Assembly (NCBI RefSeq): GCF_946479755.1
Contig: NZ_CAMLHC010000010.1
Coordinates: 62,001 to 126,000 of the forward strand
Reading direction: 5' to 3'
DNA: 64,000 nucleotides
Source of the DNA: an uncultured Chitinophaga sp.
GTDB taxonomy: Bacteria; Bacteroidota; Bacteroidia; Chitinophagales; Chitinophagaceae
Below the pieces are notes generated by a model. It had not been told where the DNA came from and did no database searches. It was given only the letters and a program-made list of their open reading frames with translations. Positions 38,557 through 47,280 of this stretch are shown piece after piece (within the stretch, counting starts at the first letter, position 1; the number at the start of each line of letters is the position of its first letter). Position numbers and translations under genes: made by a program.

Positions 38557-40161
38557 CTAATGTACAATCTCCACTTTAGCGGTCACCACTTCACGGTTAT
38601 CATCTTCCATGTCATAAAACGTCAGGATATATAATCCCGCAGGCAGATCTGCTCTTGATATTAAAGTACTGTTGCTGCTGATGATGCGGCTGTCCCGTTC
38701 CCGGCCGGCCGCATCGTGCATCACCATGCGCAGCTGATGATGAATGCCCACCAGGTCAATCCGGAAATTGCCACCATTGGGGTTGGGAGATATATTGACC
38801 TGGATAAGCCACGGCACTGGTTTAACAGCGCTGTAAGATATTTTTCCGTCGCGGCCGTATATTTTAACCCGGTAATATGTCCAGTTGTCATACGGATTGT
38901 CATCCCGGTAATGGTAATCCAGCGGCCCTGTACTGTTGCCATTCAGGCTGTGTGGCGCCATTCGCGCCACGGTATAAAAACTGTCCTCATTTTCCCTCCG
39001 CCGCTGCAATTCGTAATGGTCAAGGTTGCGTTCTTTCGTGGAACGCCAATGTGTACCCACCCATTGGACCGTTTCGCGGTAGGCCTCAAAAAACAACGAC
39101 ACGTCGGATGTTACATTTTTGAATGTTGCTACTGACAGATAGGTATTGATTTCTCCGTCACCATGGAAAACACGGCTGTTCATGTATGTATTGCGTCGTA
39201 AAGGCCCGCTGGTGATCCTTCCGGGAGCTTCTGTCCCTGAAGGTGGCACCGTGTCCCATCCGGCACCGCTGCTGTAGCGGGTGATATAACTGCTGTCGCG
39301 GTTAAAAGAGAAATCACGGCCTTCATCTGCCTCCTGGTGCTGGAGCACGACGGTAACATCTTTCAATGCCTCCTGGCCCTGTTTCAGGTGCCAGGTTTTC
39401 AACACAAAGCCCGAGGCATCCATATTGCCGGAAAGCGCATACCGGTATACGCTGTCAAATACCCTGGCCTGTATGGTCTTTGCGTTGCCGCCATCGTTTC
39501 TCAACGCCATGGGAGCGTAACTTCCGGCAGCGGTACCGATGGGAAACGCCACCATATCGTCGGCCGCGGTGATCATCTCCCGGAACAGGAAACCTCCGCC
39601 CGGCTGAACGCCCGTTACAATAAAAGACTTGTCTGAATAACCGGTGATATCGCCGGGATGACCATTCCCCACCACTACGTTCCAGCCATTCAGCTGCAGA
39701 TGTCCTGTTTCGAAGTGCAGCCGGCTACGCACTTTCAGATCGCTGAAATCATCCAGGTACACATCATTCGCATTGCCGATACTAAGATTGGGAAAGCTGG
39801 CGCCGGTGCCGTCACCGGCGCTGTAGCCCCCATATATATGCTGTGCTCCGCTATTAATACCTTTTACCTGCAAAAAGCGGAAAACACCGCCCGCCTGTTG
39901 CCGGTGGATACTGTCATATTCATTTTCATCCGGCAGGGTGGCGCCGTTGGCGTTTTCCCACCTGTTGCCATAAAAATTCACCACGCTCCCCTTCAGAGAT
40001 CCAAACCGGCCTTCATTCCGTACGTCGCTGAAGATAGCGACAGTATCCTTTCCATGCACGCTGACATCACCTCCCTGCGGCACGTAAACACCCGTCTGCG
40101 CCGCACACACGTTCGCCCCGATAACAAGCAAGGCCACCATATGGAATATTGCGTTACGCAT
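38557..40161 (-). CDS. T9SS type A sorting-domain protein
   Basis: A 534-residue secreted protein. A signal peptide (cleavage near VCAAQ) precedes a beta-rich body (VSVHGKDTVAIFSDVRNEGR, LNGWNVVVGNGHPGDITGYS). The C-terminal 80 or so residues are a type IX secretion sorting domain: VNISPNPNGGNFRIDLVG, then DAAGRERDSR and LPAGLYILTFYD. It would cross the outer membrane by T9SS and stay on the surface or be released. Its start codon overlaps the stop of the upstream gene by one base. Confidence 0.9.
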   Translation of the reverse strand: MRNAIFHMVALLVIGANVCAAQTGVYVPQGGDVSVHGKDTVAIFSDVRNEGRFGSLKGSVVNFYGNRWENANGATLPDENEYDSIHRQQAGGVFRFLQVKGINSGAQHIYGGYSAGDGTGASFPNLSIGNANDVYLDDFSDLKVRSRLHFETGHLQLNGWNVVVGNGHPGDITGYSDKSFIVTGVQPGGGFLFREMITAADDMVAFPIGTAAGSYAPMALRNDGGNAKTIQARVFDSVYRYALSGNMDASGFVLKTWHLKQGQEALKDVTVVLQHQEADEGRDFSFNRDSSYITRYSSGAGWDTVPPSGTEAPGRITSGPLRRNTYMNSRVFHGDGEINTYLSVATFKNVTSDVSLFFEAYRETVQWVGTHWRSTKERNLDHYELQRRRENEDSFYTVARMAPHSLNGNSTGPLDYHYRDDNPYDNWTYYRVKIYGRDGKISYSAVKPVPWLIQVNISPNPNGGNFRIDLVGIHHQLRMVMHDAAGRERDSRIISSNSTLISRADLPAGLYILTFYDMEDDNREVVTAKVEIVH

Positions 40162-41438
40162 CAGGGATTGATAATGGTTACATCAAAAGTTACATTGCCC
40201 AGTTTCTGCACCCCACCGGTGCCTGCGCCACTGTTGATAATATTGACAGTAATAGTGTTCACCGCACTCACAAAGGCGTACGCTATGGCCAGGCCCTGCG
40301 GCAACGCGCTCCTGGGGTTCAGGATCACGGAAGCATTGACATTGGCCCCGGTAACGCTGGCTGTTTTAGTCAGACTACTGGTGTTGGTAATACTGGCAGT
40401 GTTGTCCGACAGGGAAAAACTGGACTTGATCATACTGCTCATAACAGTACCGGCGGCGCCCAGCTTGAAGTTGCCTCCCACGTCCAGCTTTGCTGCCGGA
40501 GCGGAGTTGGCGATACCTACCTCTCCGCTGGCATCTATACGCATTACCTCATTGTTTGCGGCGATACCGCCGTTGATAAATATGAGGTTCTTGTTGGTGC
40601 TGGCATTACCGATCACAAAGTTGTTACCCGTGGAATACAGGTAGGCGGTATTAGTCGTACCAATGATCGTGGCGTTGCTGTATCCGCCGGAATTAATGCC
40701 CATATCTATGAAATTATTGGCGCTGTTGCCGTTGTTGGCATAGGCTACGATGTCTGTTCTGGCACTTTGTCCCCCGTGAAGATTGGCAATACTCAGCTGC
40801 AGGTTACTATTTACACTGCCCTGTCCGCGTATCAGGCTATTGGAAGCAGAGGCTCCCGCGTCCACCAGCAGGCGCTCCGGGTTGGTGGCGTTGAAGGCGG
40901 AAGAACCAATGCCTACGCTACCGGCGGTATTGATGCGCATTCTCTCGGTATTATTGGTAATAAACGGCAGGTCAAAAGCGGTGGTGGTGCCAAGGCTCTG
41001 TGAAGCCGTCACCCCGTTACCACCCAGCAACCAGGACCCTCCGGCTGCACCTGAGACCGAAATGGCGCCGGTGACATTGTCATAGACGATACCACTACCG
41101 GCGCTAAAGAGGGACCGGACCTTGAGAAAAAACGCTGTGATATCTGTGGTATCGACAGTAAAAAGTGCTTTTCTCCAGGCACCACTGCTGCGCACGCGGA
41201 GGCTTTTATCTCCCTGGTAAAAAAGGATAGCACCATCCGGCGCAGCGGTCAATGGAGCGATCGCCGTGTCAGGTATCCGGGTAAGCAACAACCCCTGTGA
41301 CTGGCTTTCCAGTTCAAGTACGGATGATTTATTAATAACGGCCGGATTTTTACCCAGCTTCAGCTGTTGTGCAACGGAAAATATCGGCAGCAGCAACAGC
41401 ACCATCATCAAACGGCACAAATGACTTGTCCTTCCCAT
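40161..41438 (-). CDS. Exported fibre-like protein, second of a pair
   Basis: A 425-residue secreted protein (signal peptide ending near FSVAQ). Just after the signal lies LKLGKNPAVINKSSVLELES then QSQGLLLTRIP, the N-terminal module also found in the next gene upstream and in tail-fibre-like Bacteroidota surface proteins. The body is a low-complexity repeat of Asn/Ser/Thr/Gly with short beta motifs (NTERMRINTAGSVGIGSSAF, NEVMRIDASGEVGIANSAPA) typical of trimeric fibres. No catalytic motif. Translationally coupled to the T9SS gene. Confidence 0.78.
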   Translation of the reverse strand: MGRTSHLCRLMMVLLLLPIFSVAQQLKLGKNPAVINKSSVLELESQSQGLLLTRIPDTAIAPLTAAPDGAILFYQGDKSLRVRSSGAWRKALFTVDTTDITAFFLKVRSLFSAGSGIVYDNVTGAISVSGAAGGSWLLGGNGVTASQSLGTTTAFDLPFITNNTERMRINTAGSVGIGSSAFNATNPERLLVDAGASASNSLIRGQGSVNSNLQLSIANLHGGQSARTDIVAYANNGNSANNFIDMGINSGGYSNATIIGTTNTAYLYSTGNNFVIGNASTNKNLIFINGGIAANNEVMRIDASGEVGIANSAPAAKLDVGGNFKLGAAGTVMSSMIKSSFSLSDNTASITNTSSLTKTASVTGANVNASVILNPRSALPQGLAIAYAFVSAVNTITVNIINSGAGTGGVQKLGNVTFDVTIINP

Positions 41439-41476
41439 AACAGCTAGTTGAATGATGAAAGCAGCGTAGAAAACCG

Positions 41477-43027
41477 CTACTTCTTGATCACATACCAGTC
41501 TGTGCCATCTGTTTGCAGGGTCACAAACGTCCAGTCGTTGTAGATAATATAGTTACCGGAACCATCAATCGTACCACCACTGGTGGAAATGGTAACTTCT
41601 TTATCAATTCCCCCGCTGCCGATTTTCTTGATCGTATACATACGGCCTGCGATCGCGCCCGGGCTGGGCAGCGTAATGGTAAGCGCTCCGCCGGTGGCAT
41701 CAGCCAGTATCGTATTGTCGCTGGCTGTGACGGTATAGCTGCTGGTTACCTTTGTCAGATTGGTTGCCATAGAGCCGTTAACCTGGAAACTGGAATTAGC
41801 TTTTGTGCCTTCGGCCACTCCCACTGCCAGCGAATCCCTGAAGCTTTTGTAACCGGCGAAGGTCTGCCCGCTGAGTGTATTCACTACGCCTCTTACGGTG
41901 GTGGCGGCATCGGGAATGTTAATCACGATTTGCGTGGCCGAACTGCTGTCGATGTTGACATCATTGACTGTACCCGGACTTTTGCCTGTCACCAGCGCTT
42001 TGAAGGCATTACTGTTCAGCAGTTTTGTTACCACGGTGCCGTCTGCCCGCCGGATCAGCACATTGTTGCTGTCTGTTGGAGATGCATTGCCAATAGTGGT
42101 CAACAGCAAATTGCCGTCAATAGTGGCCTGCTGCGCCACACGTAAGTTGTTCTGGAAGGTCTTGTTGCCCCCGAACGTCTGATCTGCTGTGGAAACGCCG
42201 CCGGGGTTAGTGGCATCGGCAGCATGTAGTGTAAGCGTTCCGTTGCTGACACTGATACCGTTGGCATCCGGCGTAACCGCAAACAGCGTGTGTAATATCT
42301 GGAAGCGTGCGGAGGAATCAAACCGCAGCCAGTCAGCATAAGACAACAGCCCCCGTGAGGTAGCGCCATTGCCTGCTTGTGTGGGTAGGTTAAAAGTGTG
42401 TACCCCACCGGCCGAATTGATCGTAAAATCTTTGCCGGCAGCGCTGTCAACGGCAAACGTCTGTGCAGTGTCTCTTAATCCGTTCAGCGAGGCGATGGCG
42501 TTGTTGAAAGCGGCAGCTGCCATCGTGCGTTGTAATACCTGCCCGGTAGCAGGTTCTATGACCAGCACCTGCAGCTGATTGGTACCTGCCGGAACGGTCC
42601 CTGCTCCCATCGTGATACTACCTCCGGCTGTAAACCGCATCCGTTCTGTATTTCCGGTTTTGAAGATCAGCGGCTGCTGATCGGTGGTACCGATAAAATT
42701 CTTCGCAGAATCCAATCCCGCGTTGCCGGTGATGTTCCAGCTGTTGACACTGTCCGCCGACATCCGCTGCCACTGGCCGTACTTACGGATGAAGAGACTG
42801 GCTGAATCCGTCACGTAGATGATCATACCATCCGGAGCGGTATTAAGCGGTGCGACAGTAAGATTGGCACCGGGTATCCGCGGCAGCAAAAGACCCTGCC
42901 GGGTACTCTCCAGCTCAAGAATGGAGGACTTGTTGATCTGGCTGGGATTAGCACCAACTTTTAGCTGAGCGAACGAAGCCGACAAGCCAAGAAAGAACAA
43001 CATCACTGTAAAAATCCAACACTTCAT
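41477..43027 (-). CDS. Exported fibre-like protein, first of a pair
   Basis: A 516-residue paralogue of the preceding entry. After the signal peptide (cleavage near SFAQ) comes LKVGANPSQINKSSILELES and TRQGLLLPRIPGA, followed by PDGMIIYVTDSASLFIRKYG. The middle carries repeats such as GNTERMRFTAGGSITMGAGT and TADQTFGGNKTFQNNLRVAQ, and it ends with IKKIGSGGIDKEVTISTSGG and an IIYNDWTFVTLQTDGTDWYV module, resembling the end of viral-type tail proteins. It begins the operon of three. A surface filament or adhesin role is inferred. Confidence 0.78.
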   Translation of the reverse strand: MKCWIFTVMLFFLGLSASFAQLKVGANPSQINKSSILELESTRQGLLLPRIPGANLTVAPLNTAPDGMIIYVTDSASLFIRKYGQWQRMSADSVNSWNITGNAGLDSAKNFIGTTDQQPLIFKTGNTERMRFTAGGSITMGAGTVPAGTNQLQVLVIEPATGQVLQRTMAAAAFNNAIASLNGLRDTAQTFAVDSAAGKDFTINSAGGVHTFNLPTQAGNGATSRGLLSYADWLRFDSSARFQILHTLFAVTPDANGISVSNGTLTLHAADATNPGGVSTADQTFGGNKTFQNNLRVAQQATIDGNLLLTTIGNASPTDSNNVLIRRADGTVVTKLLNSNAFKALVTGKSPGTVNDVNIDSSSATQIVINIPDAATTVRGVVNTLSGQTFAGYKSFRDSLAVGVAEGTKANSSFQVNGSMATNLTKVTSSYTVTASDNTILADATGGALTITLPSPGAIAGRMYTIKKIGSGGIDKEVTISTSGGTIDGSGNYIIYNDWTFVTLQTDGTDWYVIKK

Positions 43028-43786
43028 AACTCACGATTTAAAGATGAACCGTAAAAGGATAAAGAGAGACAGCCCAGGGAGCCGAGAAAGAATAAAGAGG
43101 AGAATGTTATGACGCAGGGAGGCAGTATACTACCGGTAGCAATACGTGCCCGTATGCCATCATAGCGAGAAGAAAAAACCTGAAACAGGCGGAGAAAATG
43201 ATACGATGAATTGGCGCATTCCGTCCAACTATCGCGTTGTTTTCAAAGAGGTCTGAGTATCCGGTTGTTTTTAAATTTTAGCTTTTATATTTAATGCTGC
43301 CGGCATTTACTACATGGAGATGTTTGGATGTATGTGATACTGAGTTAAAGTTAAGACAGGTTTTCACTGCCTGCGAAAACTTTTTGCCAATAATAAAAAG
43401 TAAATAGGGAAAGTACCAATTTTCCGGTTTAACGTATAGTGATCTCCGGCAGAAACTGAAAAAGGTCCTTTTCACACCAGCCGACAACGCACGAAACAAG
43501 CCACTGCAGCAGCATTTTAACCAATACCTGCATTAACAACTTAATAACTAAACGAATTGTTAACAGCTATTTCCGGTCGCTCCAATCAACGCTATGAACG
43601 TACAACTGAAATAAAAAAGTGGTGAGTTGCAAATTTAATGCAGTGACACTTTTTAACTTCATTTTAACGAGAGCCCTTATACATATCTGTAGCGAGCAAA
43701 ATCGATAGCCCAATTCAATGATAGCAACCAAAATCTGTCAACCTGCTTCAGACTTGATGTAAACCCAAACCCTCAAAACCTGACAA
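43028..43786. other. 759-base gene-free divergent intergenic region
   Basis: This gap lies between the minus-strand fibre operon and the plus-strand metalloprotease gene. No reading frame has support (a 73-codon minus-strand frame at 43278-43499 shows no family features). A CAAATTTA at 43630-43637 reads TAAATTTG on the minus strand, a -7 match, but it is 600 bases from the nearest minus-strand gene. The length suggests long leaders or regulation. Confidence 0.5.
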
Positions 43787-44620
43787 ATGAAAATCACTAT
43801 TAAACAGGCCGCCGGCCTTACTTTGATGGTTGCCATTCTCTCCGGGGTGGTATACTCCTGTAAAAGAGATAACAACCAGGATCTTGTTCAGCAGGAACAA
43901 AAAACAGTTTCTGACGAAGCAAAGAAACAGATTGCCAGTCTCGGTTACAACACCGATAATATTCGGAATGTGGAAGGTGGTTATGTAGTGGAAGGTGATA
44001 TTTACCTGACACACGAATCACTGAATTACAAACCCAATTCTCCTGTATTACGCATTGCCAATGATGAGCAATATCGTACCAACTGTCTGATCACGCCGCT
44101 GCCGAAGACCATCACTGTTTCTATCAGTGGTCTGCCGGCTGGCTATACAACAGCGACTGATATTGCTATCGCCCGTTACAACGCGCTGGGCCTGCGGCTC
44201 AAATTTACCCGCGTAGCCAGTGGTGGCCAGATCAAAATCCAATATGCCAGCCTTGGCGCCGGCATCCTGGGTCAGTCAGCTGGTTTCCCTAACTGCTCTA
44301 CCGGTAATCCTCCGAGCCCGATTAAACTGAATTCCGACGCAAACGCACTGGGTAGTAACCCTAACCAGAACTACCTGGCCACCGTTATTGCCCATGAAAT
44401 CGGTCATACTATCGGTTTCAGACACACTGATTACTTCAACCGCGCTTACAGTTGCGGTTCCGGCGGTAACGAAGGTTCTGCCGGCGTAGGCGCAGTTCAC
44501 ATCCCGGGCACTCCCACCGGCGGAGATCCCAACAGCTGGATGCTGGCCTGTATCCCCAACGGTGTAAACCGTCCTTTCAATGCTAATGACATCATTGCAT
44601 TGAGATACCTGTATCAATAA
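43787..44620 (+). CDS. M57-family zinc metalloprotease lipoprotein
   Basis: A 277-residue lipoprotein with lipobox VVYSC near residue 25, then a propeptide-like segment and a metalloprotease domain. The zinc motif HEIGHTIGFRH is clear: His203, catalytic Glu204, His207 and His213. The domain continues with CSTGNPPSPIKLNSDA upstream of it and GGDPNSWMLACIPNG downstream (met-turn region). It matches the dual-action HEIGH (M57) family of Bacteroidota. A single gene with no operon partner. Confidence 0.9.
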   Translation: MKITIKQAAGLTLMVAILSGVVYSCKRDNNQDLVQQEQKTVSDEAKKQIASLGYNTDNIRNVEGGYVVEGDIYLTHESLNYKPNSPVLRIANDEQYRTNCLITPLPKTITVSISGLPAGYTTATDIAIARYNALGLRLKFTRVASGGQIKIQYASLGAGILGQSAGFPNCSTGNPPSPIKLNSDANALGSNPNQNYLATVIAHEIGHTIGFRHTDYFNRAYSCGSGGNEGSAGVGAVHIPGTPTGGDPNSWMLACIPNGVNRPFNANDIIALRYLYQ

Positions 44621-44710
44621 CCACAACACCAGCAGGCATGATAGGGTAACTGTCATGTATACACGGCATTTTCATCAGTTACAATATATATGAAGGTTTC
44701 TCCGCGAAAT

Positions 44711-44739
44711 CTAAGGGCCGGCGTATTGCCGGCCCTTAG
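44711..44739 (+). terminator. Hairpin between converging genes
   Basis: A perfect 12-bp GC-rich stem (CTAAGGGCCGGC / GCCGGCCCTTAG) with a 5-base loop between the M57 gene and the converging lipoprotein gene. It lacks a T-tract on either side, so it may act as a bidirectional barrier or RNA-stability element. Confidence 0.5.
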
Positions 44740-44751
44740 CATTAATGATGT

Positions 44752-46422
44752 CTATGGTTTGGCCAGTTTATACACTGTCGGTGGTATATAATACCGGCGG
44801 AGTATATCGGTGTAGATAGCCATATACTCGCCGCCGCGCAGGAAGTAAACAGCGCCCGAAGCATCTTTACCCAGGAAACGCACCCTGCCCCCTGCGTCCG
44901 GACCATTGTAGTAATTGACATACTTTGCAGGACCAGTCATCTTGTGCTGCTCCGGCAGCAACACGGCGCTGGAAGAGCCAGCTGGCGCACAACCTGGCTC
45001 CATACCGGCATAGGCATATAAGTAAGCCGTTTCAGGATTCAGCGATGCTATACTGTAGCTGTTGACAAACAACAGCTCCTTTTTGGAAAGGGGCAACAGG
45101 TCTCCCGCCGTAATACCATTTACATCGAAGTACACATAAGCGGAGTTCACTTTCATCCTCCTTTGCGGATTGGGATCAAAAGAGGCGTACGTAATGTTCA
45201 CCCTGGCGTCGACAGACTCCCCCGGCTCCAGCGTCTCCAGGTCCATCACGGTGATACCGGTGGAAAAAGGCCAGTTGCCGTTCTGCTCATGGGCTACATA
45301 AGCAGCAAGACCGTCATTCGTATAAGCCATATGGTTAGCACACTTAAACACGCCAGCCAGGCTTTGTCTCGTTTCATACAGCGGCGTTACCAGGTTGCCG
45401 GCCGCAGGATCTACCCTGCAGTAAAAGTCAATCTCCTGCATATAGTTAAACGGATTATAATTATGCAGCAGCAGCCGGCCTTTAATATCCACTTTCAGCT
45501 GAGAGGCAAAAACAGGCATCTGGTCCACCGGTACACGGCCATAGGTATTGCCGGAAGGCTGTATGCTGATGGGTAGCCCCCATTCGTCCAGCTCCAGCAC
45601 GGTTTTATTCACAATACTGACAACCTGTGTGGATAAGTCCTTTTTTATCAGCCAATAGATCCGCCTGAAACCAGGTTCAAACATCTCGGAATAACCGGAG
45701 TAATAAAGCACCTGGTTGTTCGGATCAGGCGCCATACCAGTTATTTCCGCGATAGGATAGTTTGTTCCGTCCAGCGTGATACCATCTTCCTTCTTCAGCA
45801 CCCACTCGAAAGAATTATTACGGATGCGGTAAATATCCTGCTTGCTGGCAAAATACACCGTTCCGTCGTTAGACATGCCCACCGCCACGTCAATATAAAT
45901 TGATCCGTACTCCTTGTACCGGGCCATAAAAGCCTCCGTACCATGACCATCGAACAACTGCGTTACCACCAGTGTGGTATCCGGCTGACTACCACCTGTT
46001 CCCTGCGTAATAATGTTGATGTCCGGCGCCTGTACGTGATAGGCACCGCAGGTTACTATCAGCGGCTGAGGACCGCTGCCCATTCCCGGCGTCACCACAA
46101 AACGCGCTTTCTCCATCAGGTAGCTGCCACCGGTGGCGGGATAGTTCAGCTGGAAGCTGCCCTGCTCTACGATCACTGCATCCTGTTTGCCCAGGCGGAC
46201 AGTAGCGCCCTTTGAAAGGTTCAGCCTTCCTGTGATCGTCAGCGTATCCCCCGCCCGCGCATCTTTGGGATAACTTAAATAAGTGCCGTCCGGCAGTGTT
46301 ATCCCGGTGAGCGTCACGCTGGGCTGGTCGTATTGTGCGCTCAGATCGTCCTCCACCTTGTGACAGGCGCTGAAAACTATGATGAGCAAAAAAAGTATAT
46401 AGTTAATGACAGACAATTTCAT
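44752..46422 (-). CDS. TIG/IPT-type surface lipoprotein of the second sigma/FecR locus
   Basis: A 556-residue lipoprotein, with the start taken as MKLSVINYILFLLIIVFSAC because it gives a clean lipobox (FSAC); an ATG eight codons upstream would overlap the DUF4397 gene. An Ig-like TIG domain lies at about residues 35-140 (VTLTGITLPDGTYL, RAGDTLTITGRLNLSKGATV); the rest looks like a six-bladed propeller (DVAVGMSNDGTVYFASKQDI, IAEITGMAPDPNNQVLYYSG). As the last gene after the TonB receptor, it may act as a ligand-binding partner in place of SusD, which is an inference. Confidence 0.75.
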   Translation of the reverse strand: MKLSVINYILFLLIIVFSACHKVEDDLSAQYDQPSVTLTGITLPDGTYLSYPKDARAGDTLTITGRLNLSKGATVRLGKQDAVIVEQGSFQLNYPATGGSYLMEKARFVVTPGMGSGPQPLIVTCGAYHVQAPDINIITQGTGGSQPDTTLVVTQLFDGHGTEAFMARYKEYGSIYIDVAVGMSNDGTVYFASKQDIYRIRNNSFEWVLKKEDGITLDGTNYPIAEITGMAPDPNNQVLYYSGYSEMFEPGFRRIYWLIKKDLSTQVVSIVNKTVLELDEWGLPISIQPSGNTYGRVPVDQMPVFASQLKVDIKGRLLLHNYNPFNYMQEIDFYCRVDPAAGNLVTPLYETRQSLAGVFKCANHMAYTNDGLAAYVAHEQNGNWPFSTGITVMDLETLEPGESVDARVNITYASFDPNPQRRMKVNSAYVYFDVNGITAGDLLPLSKKELLFVNSYSIASLNPETAYLYAYAGMEPGCAPAGSSSAVLLPEQHKMTGPAKYVNYYNGPDAGGRVRFLGKDASGAVYFLRGGEYMAIYTDILRRYYIPPTVYKLAKP

Positions 46423-46442
46423 AGCTGGTGTTTTATTTAAAA

Positions 46443-47270
46443 TCATTTATTCCTGATAATAGCGCATCTGAAATCGGCGATCCATTCACTGGCAGGAGCA
46501 CCGCTGATATAACCGTTCGGAATGATGGTGTACATTTCACGGCGGCCGCATTTTACGATCATGCGATAAATAACCTGCGCGGTATCTGAAGCCGGGCTCA
46601 GGTTTACTCGGACCACCTGATTTTGCAGGCTATCCGGTATGGCAATGTCCATAAACGAAGATGCCTCCCCGAATTTCCAGTCGCCTTCCATCCATTGACC
46701 GTTCACCCGCAGCCGCAGCCTGCCCGTATCTGGCGCCGCATGCACCAGCCGCAGGCTGAAACCCTTGTCGAAAGGCGTATGCGCGTCGTCGGTAGTAATG
46801 GCGGTATAGCGCCCCATGCTGTCCGCAAGAAATATCGTATGCTCCTTTCCCCTTGCCAGGTTAATCGATGAAGTAACTGCCAGCGTAGTGTCGGTATGCA
46901 GGAAATTAATCGTTTTACTGCCGGGCGCTACACGCATGTAACTCATCCAGGGTACGCTGGTGGTGCTCGTATTGAGCATCGGGTAAAACTGCTGCCCACC
47001 TGTACTCAACGCAAAGAAAGGATGGTCTTTCATAGACATATGCACCAGTGTGTCCGGCGTATGCGGCACCGCCGTATTCAGCAGGATAAATGCCGGTTTA
47101 GAAGGAACGTATTGATTTTTGGCCTCCACCTCCTTACGCATCAGCTGCGAAGCATTGTAGAAAGCGACCTTCGCGTCTTCCGGAGCGATGGCATCAGGCT
47201 GGCGCGAACAGGCAGAAAGGAATAACGCCAACGTGTATACGGATATTAAAAGCTGAATCTTGTTGCTCAT
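46443..47270 (-). CDS. DUF4397-like lipoprotein
   Basis: A 275-residue lipoprotein (signal peptide and lipobox LFLSAC). Beta-rich repeats with VAFYNASQLMRKEVEAKNQY-type openings, VAPGSKTINFLH and LRLVHAAPDTGRLRLRVNGQ are typical of DUF4397, whose members are periplasmic or surface proteins of unknown function. It sits ten bases after the TonB receptor gene and 20 before the TIG lipoprotein gene, so the three are co-transcribed. It may be a surface accessory to the receptor. Confidence 0.75.
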   Translation of the reverse strand: MSNKIQLLISVYTLALFLSACSRQPDAIAPEDAKVAFYNASQLMRKEVEAKNQYVPSKPAFILLNTAVPHTPDTLVHMSMKDHPFFALSTGGQQFYPMLNTSTTSVPWMSYMRVAPGSKTINFLHTDTTLAVTSSINLARGKEHTIFLADSMGRYTAITTDDAHTPFDKGFSLRLVHAAPDTGRLRLRVNGQWMEGDWKFGEASSFMDIAIPDSLQNQVVRVNLSPASDTAQVIYRMIVKCGRREMYTIIPNGYISGAPASEWIADFRCAIIRNK

Positions 47271-47280
47271 GTTGTAAAAG

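Noticed and set aside
43278..43499. A 73-codon minus-strand frame in the large intergenic gap
   Set aside because: No signal peptide, motif or neighbour spacing supports it, and the gap is AT-rich.
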